A DNA stretch of 7,858 nt from an uncultured Candidatus Melainabacteria bacterium (GTDB taxonomy: Bacteria > Cyanobacteriota > Vampirovibrionia > Gastranaerophilales > Gastranaerophilaceae): assembly GCA_934777245.1 (NCBI GenBank), contig CAKVND010000066.1:1-7858 (forward strand), given 5' to 3'. The translations under genes and the position numbers were made by a program. The notes under the pieces are model-generated. The model saw only the letters and a list, made by a program, of their open reading frames with translations, had not been told where the DNA came from and searched no databases. Positions 1 through 4,249 of this stretch are shown one piece after another (position 1 is the stretch's first letter; every line of letters starts with the position of its first letter).

Positions 1-14
1 AAATATGGGTGCGT
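1..14 (+). repeat. Second copy of the tRNA-Lys 5' flank and start
   Basis: The 14 bases AAATATGGGTGCGT occur here and again at 138-151, where they lead into the tRNA-Lys gene. The copy therefore includes the six bases before the tRNA and the first eight tRNA bases. After base 14 the two copies diverge completely. It is directly visible as an exact repeat. It may be the detached 5' end of a disrupted tRNA gene, because a matching detached 3' end lies at 386-402, or part of a larger duplication cut by the window edge. Confidence 0.6.
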
Positions 15-118
15 AGGACTCCGCTGAGGAGTTGACTAAATGTCAAGTCCGAAGATGGAGTAGGTGAGTTCGAACGGCAGTAAGACGAGCCGTTTACCAG
101 ATAAACCAACTGCGCATT
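8..118 (+). other. Structured intergenic stretch, function unknown
   Basis: No reading frame here looks coding, but the sequence can fold well. Bases 8-16 pair with 110-118 (nine pairs, three of them G-U on the plus strand, which would be C-A mismatches on the minus strand). Inside, 17-22 pairs with 28-33 (loop GCTGA), 32-36 with 42-46, and 73-78 with 89-94. Bases 92-96 can alternatively pair with 102-106. The G-U pattern favours a plus-strand RNA, possibly a tRNA leader or small RNA. I do not recognise a known family. On the minus strand its end (AGTCCTACGCACCCA) resembles a tRNA 3' end, so a decayed tRNA relic is an alternative. Confidence 0.25.
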
Positions 119-143
119 ACAAATGAGACAATTAAATAAATAT

Positions 144-219
144 GGGTGCGTGGCGCAGTTGGTAGCGCAGTTGACTCTTAATCAATTGGTCGAGGGTTCG
201 AGTCCCTCCACACCCACCA
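144..219 (+). tRNA. tRNA-Lys, anticodon CUU
   Basis: This is a full cloverleaf of 76 bases including the encoded CCA (217-219). The acceptor strands are 144-150 and 209-215 with discriminator A216. The D-stem is GCGC (153-156/165-168), the anticodon stem 170-174/182-186 has loop CTCTTAA, and the T-stem is 192-196/204-208 with loop TTCGAGT. The anticodon is at 177-179 (CTT), reading lysine AAG codons; the anticodon arm is typical of bacterial tRNA-Lys. One oddity is an acceptor mismatch, C149 against A210 (position 6-67). A terminator follows at once, so this is the last or only tRNA of its transcript. Confidence 0.95.
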
Positions 220-222
220 TTT

Positions 223-248
223 AAAAGACTTCTTCGGAGGTCTTTTTT
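223..248 (+). terminator. Rho-independent terminator of tRNA-Lys
   Basis: A ten-pair stem (223-232/237-246, one G-U) is closed by the very stable cUUCGg tetraloop (loop 233-236) and runs straight into a T-tract ending at 248. It starts three bases after the tRNA CCA end. Confidence 0.9.
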
Positions 249-336
249 AGTGGGACTCTCACGCAAGAAGCATAGCTTCTTGGGTTCTCTCCTCCATTGA
301 CTTTTGGTTATTCTTTTTTATAAATTAAATTTCCAC

Positions 337-365
337 GAAAAACGTGACATTTAGTCACCTTTTTC
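337..365 (+). other. Hairpin with A-tract/T-tract arms
   Basis: GAAAAA (337-342) pairs with TTTTTC (360-365) and GTGAC (344-348) with GTCAC (354-358), with one C-C mismatch and loop ATTTA. The shape, with T-run on the 3' side, could act as a terminator on either strand. The core TGACATTTAGTCA (345-357) is also present on the minus strand at 33-45. The left arm lies inside a 13-base sequence repeated at 2891-2903. Confidence 0.5.
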
Positions 366-385
366 TGCACGTCAACGAAGTCCTT

Positions 386-402
386 CTCCACACCCACCAT
401 TT
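386..402 (+). repeat. Second copy of the tRNA-Lys 3' end (att-like)
   Basis: CTCCACACCCACCATTT is identical to 206-222, covering the last T-stem bases, the 3' acceptor strand, discriminator, CCA and three bases beyond. The preceding AGTCC (379-383) also matches the tRNA with a small offset. No tRNA 5' part or anticodon arm precedes it. Such 3'-end duplications are the classic mark left by tRNA-targeting integrases, though only 163 bases and no integrase lie between the copies. A truncated tRNA relic fits as well. Confidence 0.65.
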
Positions 403-403
403 T

Positions 404-428
404 AAGAGGGTTTCAGACCCTCTTTTTT
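404..428 (+). terminator. Rho-independent terminator after the tRNA 3'-end copy
   Basis: AAGAGGGT (404-411) pairs with ACCCTCTT (417-424), loop TTCAG, followed by a T-tract to 428. Its position mirrors the terminator behind the intact tRNA, which supports the idea that 386-428 is the tail of a former tRNA transcription unit. Confidence 0.8.
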
Positions 429-566
429 AATGCAAAATTCCAATGTACTATATATGTACTGATTAACATTACATAATTATTCTAACGAAACCAACGAAAG
501 ATAATTTTTTGAATAAAAAGAGTAAATAAAACTACAAAAAATAAATTTGCTAAAATTTAAACCTAT

Positions 567-595
567 TTGTAACAATTCTATATTTTTTGTAATAT
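567..595 (+). promoter_or_regulatory. Possible sigma-70 type promoter for the metallopeptidase gene
   Basis: TTGTAA (567-572) and TAATAT (590-595) are separated by 17 bases, each matching four of six consensus positions. This would start transcription near 602 and give a leader of roughly 50 bases. The region is so AT-rich that chance matches are easy. Confidence 0.35.
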
Positions 596-654
596 AAAGA
601 GCAATATTTTTTCTTTTCAAGACTTTATAAATATGTAAGATATGGAAGGCTACC

Positions 655-1683
655 ATGGTGCAAGGCTTAAATATTAATAATTCTTATGAGAATTATAATA
701 AATATCCTATAAAAAATTCTGTTGTTATAAATCAAAATAGCAACAATACTTCTGCACCACAATTTAAGGGAGAACTAAAGCAAGATACCGTTACTCTTTC
801 AACACAACACAAAACAAAACAAAATAAAATTGCATTAACGCTAGGTGGCATTGGACTTGCAGTTGTTGGTACTTTATTAGCAGCTAAAGTGGCTAATACT
901 TATCGAACAAACAAGGCTCTTAAACAAATTGACCAAAAGTTTTTAAACTTGCAAGAAAAATTGCCGGATGTTCAAAAAACATTTAAAAGCATATTCTTGC
1001 GTGATGATATAACAGAAAAAGAAACTTTGGAAATTCTTAATCGCTATAAAGAAATCGAAAAAATCGGAGTAACTGAAAGCAAAGAAAAATACATTGAGGC
1101 ATTATACAAAGAAGCTAACAAGAATTATGGAATAGAACCTATAAAACTAAGGCTGGAAGATGTTGCAGAAAAGAAAACGATAGGTGGACGAGCATCATAT
1201 TTTAACCATTATATTTATATAAATCCGAATGTTAAAAAAGATAAGTTAATGGATGTTATACACCATGAATTAAGGCATGCAAAGCAACACATATTAGAAT
1301 ATAATTATAACCCTGAAAAATTTAAGCAAAGTTATGCTTATGCTGCATTGAAATCTGATAAAGAGGTTCTGCAATATATAGATGAATTAATTGATGGCGG
1401 ACTTCTTGATAGTTTTAAAATAAGAGATAAAATTGCTGAAAAATTTAAAGAAAGACTTGATCATATCGTTCAAAAATTTATGGGAAAACCAAATATTGAT
1501 AAAGTTCCTAAAGAACAAAGAAGTTTTGCAGAAAAAATACTTGATTCGTCGCTTAAAACTGATTTGTATGAATATGGCCATAACCACGAATACTACAAAA
1601 ATCGATTCTTTGAAATAGATGCTCGATATGCAGGTGAAAATATGGCTAAATTATTTGGTAAACCTACATATATAAAAAGCTAG
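655..1683 (+). CDS. Putative membrane-anchored HExxH zinc metallopeptidase
   Basis: This 342-residue protein has a polar Asn-rich N-terminus with the tag APQFKGE (34-40), one predicted membrane segment (about 59-78, rich in Gly, Ala, Leu, Val), and a Lys/Glu-rich helical linker. Then comes a domain with the zincin signature HELRH (204-208) in the context DVIHHELRHAKQH. In HExxH enzymes the two His bind zinc and the Glu activates water. A plausible third ligand is Glu320 in FFEIDARYA near the C-terminus, a gluzincin-like arrangement. The strand-like segment YFNHYIYINP (182-191) before the helix fits the fold. The substrate is unknown and I cannot assign a named family. GGAAGG (644-649) lies five bases before the ATG and sets the start; a GTG is the next codon. 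The gene is convergent with the one ending at 1755, and its stop codon lies inside the shared terminator hairpin. Confidence 0.7.
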   Translation: MVQGLNINNSYENYNKYPIKNSVVINQNSNNTSAPQFKGELKQDTVTLSTQHKTKQNKIALTLGGIGLAVVGTLLAAKVANTYRTNKALKQIDQKFLNLQEKLPDVQKTFKSIFLRDDITEKETLEILNRYKEIEKIGVTESKEKYIEALYKEANKNYGIEPIKLRLEDVAEKKTIGGRASYFNHYIYINPNVKKDKLMDVIHHELRHAKQHILEYNYNPEKFKQSYAYAALKSDKEVLQYIDELIDGGLLDSFKIRDKIAEKFKERLDHIVQKFMGKPNIDKVPKEQRSFAEKILDSSLKTDLYEYGHNHEYYKNRFFEIDARYAGENMAKLFGKPTYIKS

Positions 1684-1721
1684 ATTGTATTAAATAATTA
1701 TCATCAAACACAATCCAGCTT
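1674..1721 (-). terminator. Terminator between convergent genes, best on the minus strand
   Basis: Arms 1677-1691 and 1707-1721 pair over 15 positions. The two non-Watson-Crick positions (1682/1716 and 1689/1709) are A-C on the plus strand but G-U on the minus strand, so only the minus-strand RNA forms an unbroken stem. That RNA then runs into a U-tract at 1678-1674. It would end the transcript of the gene at 1755-2096. The left arm contains the stop codon (1681-1683) of the plus-strand gene. Confidence 0.75.
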
Positions 1722-1754
1722 ATTGTAAAAGAATTCTCTTAATTTTATCAACTA

Positions 1755-2096
1755 TTAATCATACAACATTTGTGCCATTGCATTATATGCCATAATTTTC
1801 ATTGCATCATCTTTTGAGATATTGCCTTTTTTGTATTGGTCTACGGTGTAAACTGTACTTACAGTCGGAGAAGACATTACAGGCATCATAAGAGTGTTTT
1901 TTGCAACAGTCGCTAAATTTTCTTTGCGTTTATCAGAGTCAACAACCGTACTCGCTAAATCGTATGCATTTGCATGTACATTTGTTTTGTTCAAAACCTT
2001 TTGTCCATTTTCGGATAAGCCTAATGCGTTATTCTGTTGACTTTGTGTTTGTAATACTGTTGTAGCAACAGGATTTGCTCTAAATGAAATTGACAT
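1755..2096 (-). CDS. Small protein of unknown function with N-terminal ISFRANP tag
   Basis: This 113-residue protein is not one I recognise. It starts MSISFRANP, the same tag style as two neighbours, followed by a Gln/Asn/Ser-rich stretch (about 16-30). A mixed polar region with TVVDSDKRKEN (50-60), a mildly hydrophobic Met/Val/Thr-rich segment (68-84) and a helical C-terminus (DDAMKIMAYNAMAQML) follow. There is no signal peptide and no clear membrane span. A strong ribosome binding site, AAGGAG (2104-2109), lies seven bases before the ATG, which makes it very likely a real gene. It follows the gene ending at 2178 by 81 bases on the same strand and could be co-transcribed, though it also has a possible promoter of its own. 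A hairpin terminator follows. Confidence 0.8.
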   Translation of the reverse strand: MSISFRANPVATTVLQTQSQQNNALGLSENGQKVLNKTNVHANAYDLASTVVDSDKRKENLATVAKNTLMMPVMSSPTVSTVYTVDQYKKGNISKDDAMKIMAYNAMAQMLYD

Positions 2097-2120
2097 TAAT
2101 TTACTCCTTGCACACTTCTA

Positions 2121-2149
2121 CATATATATAAAGTATTTTTAGTTGTAAA
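2121..2149 (-). promoter_or_regulatory. Possible promoter of the 113-residue protein gene
   Basis: Read on the minus strand, TTTACA (2149-2144) and TATATG (2126-2121) are 17 bases apart. The start would fall near 2114, just upstream of the AAGGAG ribosome binding site. Low sequence complexity makes this tentative. Confidence 0.35.
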
Positions 2150-2177
2150 AATTGCTATAAAAATTAATATTTGTAAA

Positions 2178-2702
2178 CTATTCAACCCAATAATCCCAAA
2201 CACCCTTAGAAGGTTCTTTGTCACAATGCTTAAGCACTGAGTCTTTGGCGATAGTTGAATTTATTTGCGTTTTGACTTTTTTAGCCATTGAATCGACTAT
2301 ACTATCCATTGTAAAAGTATCAAGTGTTATACCTAATTTGTCTTGCATATCAAAAACTTTATCAATAGCAGTATCTTGATGCTTGTCTTGCATTTTAACG
2401 ACATCTAGTAATTTTTTAAATTTTTCTACAATCTTATCATCAGACAATTTCATTAGTTTGTTAAAACCTTTTTGCTTCAATCTGAAGTAGCGAGGAGTTA
2501 AGTCATCTAGCACACCTCTATCAGTTGCAGTTTCTAATTGTCCTTTTTCATTAGCAAGAATTTCCATTTCATACTTAGGTGATTTTACCGTTTGCTCTTC
2601 AAACTTTTTAGCAATTCCTTGCCAACGGGAAGATTTTTTCAAATTTCCTGTTAATAGCATTTTTGCTCTAAAATTTGGATTTGTGTTGTTATTTACTTGC
2701 AT
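2178..2702 (-). CDS. Lysine-rich helical protein of unknown function with NPNFRAK tag
   Basis: The product is a 174-residue soluble, charged, mainly helical protein beginning MQVNNNTNPNFRAK. I do not recognise a family. Notable parts are a basic stretch GNLKKSSRWQGIAKKFEEQ (about 19-37), a segment DLTPRYFRLKQKGFNKLMKLSDDKIVEKFKKLL in the middle with alternating charge and hydrophobic residues (quoted in pieces: DLTPRYFRLK then QKGFNKLMKLSDD), and a C-terminus ending KGVWDYWVE. The start is placed at 2702 rather than at the in-frame ATG at 2720, because the ribosome binding site AAAGGAG (2711-2717) lies inside the longer version and eight bases before the shorter one. The tag also then sits near residue 10, as in its neighbour. 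The gene lies upstream of the 113-residue gene on the same strand, and no terminator is evident between them. Confidence 0.8.
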   Translation of the reverse strand: MQVNNNTNPNFRAKMLLTGNLKKSSRWQGIAKKFEEQTVKSPKYEMEILANEKGQLETATDRGVLDDLTPRYFRLKQKGFNKLMKLSDDKIVEKFKKLLDVVKMQDKHQDTAIDKVFDMQDKLGITLDTFTMDSIVDSMAKKVKTQINSTIAKDSVLKHCDKEPSKGVWDYWVE

Positions 2703-2710
2703 ACATTTAA

Positions 2711-2717
2711 CTCCTTT
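2711..2717 (-). promoter_or_regulatory. Ribosome binding site that decides the start at 2702
   Basis: AAAGGAG on the minus strand is followed by eight bases and the ATG at 2702-2700. It overlaps the alternative ATG at 2720-2718, which has no comparable site before it. Confidence 0.8.
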
Positions 2718-2720
2718 CAT

Positions 2721-2893
2721 GCAATTATATTAAAACCGTTAAAAAATATTTTTGCTAGTTTTTATATTTTTGATGTATTGTAAAAAGGTTTAAACAATCA
2801 TAAAATTAGTGTAATTTTATAGAGTTGGAAAAACGTTAACTGTTCCTATTTTTTAAGTTTTTTATTCAAATTTACATAATTTTTATATGCTCC
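2721..2893. other. AT-rich upstream region, promoter side of the minus-strand gene
   Basis: No gene is visible. A perfect minus-strand TATAAT occurs at 2729-2724, but without a good -35 box, and it would start transcription almost on the ribosome binding site, so I give it little weight. The right part leads into the flanking repeat of the inserted element. Confidence 0.4.
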
Positions 2894-2903
2894 ACGAAAA
2901 ACG
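2894..2903 (+). repeat. Left flanking direct repeat of the inserted element
   Basis: ACGAAAAACG directly abuts the left terminal inverted repeat. ACGAAAAAGG directly abuts the right one at 3206-3215 (9 of 10 identical). This is what a target-site duplication looks like. A caution is that the wider sequence TCCACGAAAAACG also occurs at 332-344. Confidence 0.5.
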
Positions 2904-2940
2904 CACTATTGTCCATGATATTTTTTATAAAATAAAAATA

Positions 2941-3113
2941 GTTATTAAAAGGCTGGATTGTTTCGGTTTTAATGAACCTCACAATGACGCCAAGCCGGTA
3001 GTCTTATATCCCATCATTCTGAGAAACTGTTTTGCACCACACTTCCTAACTTATAGGCATAACTACAAGTTTGGAAGTGTATTGTAATACGAAGAATCCA
3101 GCCTTTTATTAAC
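2941..3113. repeat. Palindromic repeat inside the element
   Basis: AAAAGGCTGGATT (2947-2959) pairs perfectly with AATCCAGCCTTTT (3095-3107). TTCG (2962-2965) pairs with CGAA (3090-3093), and GTTA (2941-2944) with TAAC (3110-3113). An inner pair joins CTCAcAATGA (2978-2987) to TCATTcTGAG (3014-3023). The words GGCTGGATT..TTCG and TCATTCTGAG..CGAAGAATCCAGCC resemble dispersed palindromic repeats I recall from several bacterial genomes, which supports a mobile or repetitive origin. Transcribed, it would fold into a branched RNA. Confidence 0.7.
3039..3080. repeat. Long hairpin interrupting the palindrome's right arm
   Basis: ACACTTCC (3039-3046) pairs with GGAAGTGT (3073-3080), AACTT (3048-3052) with AAGTT (3067-3071), and TAG (3054-3056) with CTA (3063-3065). 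That gives sixteen pairs with two single mismatches and a six-base loop GCATAA. It lies between the TGAG and CGAA words of the palindrome, where the left arm has only a short spacer. Confidence 0.7.
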
Positions 3114-3205
3114 TATTATTTTTAGTCTGTACTATAATATTTTATCAAAAGCCTTAGTATGACTATATGTATAAATTGTAAATAAATTTATCTCGGACAA
3201 TAGTG

Positions 3206-3215
3206 ACGAAAAAGG
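3206..3215 (+). repeat. Right flanking direct repeat of the inserted element
   Basis: ACGAAAAAGG matches 2894-2903 at nine of ten positions and abuts the right terminal inverted repeat. It is the presumed second copy of the target-site duplication. Confidence 0.5.
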
Positions 3216-3391
3216 TTGTAAATATTTAAACACTTTAATTTTTCTATATCCATTATGATATTTGAATTAAATACTTATAAACTTAATATTTTTCAAGTAC
3301 AATATAAAAGTAACTGTTATTTAAAAGATATTAAAATTTGAAAATTTTAAACTTGATATGCTCAAATTAAGCGGGTATCAAAAGGAAAATT
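3216..3391 (+). promoter_or_regulatory. Leader region of the deacetylase gene
   Basis: AT-rich with no gene. Overlapping -10-like words, TACAAT (3298-3303) and TATAAA (3303-3308), are the best promoter candidates, without a convincing -35 box. Just before the gene, TTGATA (3353-3358) can pair with TATCAA (3376-3381), whose last base touches the ribosome binding site AAAGGA (3381-3386). This weak hairpin could influence translation, but the evidence is thin. Confidence 0.3.
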
Positions 3392-4249
3392 ATGAAAAAA
3401 TTTATACTTAACGCAGATGATTTTGGAATGAGCACAGCCTATAATAGAGCTGTTTTAGAAGGTTATGAACACGGTATTTTAAAAAGTGCAAGTCTTACTG
3501 CAAACGGCGAAGCTTTTGAAGAAGCTTGCACAAAAGTAATTCCTTCATGTCCGGATTTAGGCGTTGGAATTCACTTAAATATAATTGAAGGGAAATCACT
3601 CTGCGCAGATTTAGACCAGCTTACAGACGATGAAGGTAATTTCAATAACTCATTTGGCGAATTACTTTTAAAATCACTTAATCCAAAAAATACTGCTTTT
3701 ATTGAACAAATAGAAAAAGAATTTCGCGCTCAAATAGAAAAAGTTATTAATCGTACGCAAGTTACTCATATTGATTCTCACGTTCATACACATTCAATTC
3801 CAAAGATTTTTGAATTAACTGCAAAGTTGGCTAAAGAATACGGTATTAAACAGATTAGAACCCAATTTGAAAAGCCTTATTTGATGCCGGATGTAAGTAG
3901 AATTATTAATCGTAAATATCCGATTAATTTGATAAAAGTTGCATTACTTGAATTCTTTACTTTAATTAATGAAAAAACTGTTTTAAAATATGGCTTAACC
4001 ACAAATGATTATTTGCTTGGTGTTTCCTTCACTTCTATGATGAACAGCCTTGCAATTTCTTATGGATTAATGGCTATCAAATACGATAAAGTTGTTGCAG
4101 AAGCGCTTATTCACCCTTGCAGGTACGAAGACGGCACAATTGATAACCATTTTGAGGAATTTCAAATCACAAGAAATAAAAAACTTAAAGAAAAAATCGA
4201 ACAGTTGGGCTTTGAAATAACAAATTATGCTGACAAAGAACAAGATTAA
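3392..4249 (+). CDS. YdjC/ChbG-family carbohydrate deacetylase
   Basis: This 285-residue protein is of typical length for the family. It shows the hallmark motifs of YdjC-like deacetylases: NADDFGMS at 7-14 (metal-binding Asp pair D9-D10), GVGIHLN at 57-63 (H61), THIDSHVHTH at 125-134 (metal-ligand His cluster) and EALIHPCRYED near 237-247, where many members have HPG. Characterised ChbG enzymes hydrolyse an N-acetyl group from chitobiose-type or other N-acetylated amino sugars using a divalent metal; relatives act on lipid or polysaccharide precursors, so the substrate here is open. There is no signal peptide, so a cytoplasmic location is likely. AAAGGA sits five bases before the ATG. The stop overlaps the start of the next gene by 23 bases, implying co-transcription and probable translational coupling. 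I avoid the symbol chbG because the chitobiose operon context is absent. Confidence 0.88.
   Translation: MKKFILNADDFGMSTAYNRAVLEGYEHGILKSASLTANGEAFEEACTKVIPSCPDLGVGIHLNIIEGKSLCADLDQLTDDEGNFNNSFGELLLKSLNPKNTAFIEQIEKEFRAQIEKVINRTQVTHIDSHVHTHSIPKIFELTAKLAKEYGIKQIRTQFEKPYLMPDVSRIINRKYPINLIKVALLEFFTLINEKTVLKYGLTTNDYLLGVSFTSMMNSLAISYGLMAIKYDKVVAEALIHPCRYEDGTIDNHFEEFQITRNKKLKEKIEQLGFEITNYADKEQD

Larger units (their letters stand above)
249..654. other. Intergenic region between the tRNA and the metallopeptidase gene
   Basis: About 400 bases without a credible gene. It holds a short perfect hairpin (264-271/275-282, loop ATA), a longer hairpin at 337-365, a second copy of the tRNA 3' end at 386-402 with its own terminator at 404-428, and then an AT-rich promoter region for the plus-strand gene at 655. 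A loose dyad (GTAC, seven bases, GTAC at 445-459) is also present but unremarkable in such AT-rich DNA. Confidence 0.7.
2904..3205. mobile_element. MITE-like non-autonomous element, 302 bp
   Basis: The ends are inverted copies: 2904-2920 begins CACTATTGTCC and 3189-3205 ends GGACAATAGTG, with 15 of 17 positions matching and the outer 11 exact. Ten-base direct repeats flank it on both sides. It carries no transposase and no convincing reading frame. Its interior holds a large palindromic repeat with nested hairpins. This is the pattern of a miniature inverted-repeat element moved in trans by a transposase elsewhere; a duplication near ten bases is compatible with some IS4-type families but not diagnostic. 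It sits between divergent genes, upstream of the deacetylase gene. Confidence 0.6.

Noticed and set aside
42..64. Resemblance to the signal recognition particle RNA core (GTCAAGTCCGAAG against GTCAGGTCCGGAAG)
   Set aside because: The conserved internal loop bases that follow are absent and the surrounding stems do not match; the likeness is probably chance.
15..119. A minus-strand tRNA upstream of tRNA-Lys (GCGCAGTTGG, TTCGAAC and a tRNA-like end)
   Set aside because: No D-stem or T-stem of proper length forms, the possible anticodon loop has ten bases, and the length exceeds any normal tRNA. At most it is a decayed relic.
445..459. GTAC-N7-GTAC dyad as an operator
   Set aside because: The half-sites are short and the surroundings are AT-rich; nothing else supports a regulator site.
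2703..2720. Upstream ATG adding MKGVKC to the 174-residue protein
   Set aside because: Its codons coincide with the AAAGGAG ribosome binding site of the ATG at 2702, and no binding site precedes it.
2887..3087. A 66-codon plus-strand reading frame across the left part of the inserted element
   Set aside because: It has no ribosome binding site, starts outside the element and runs through its terminal repeat, the palindrome arms and the hairpin. The pairing pattern explains the sequence better than coding.
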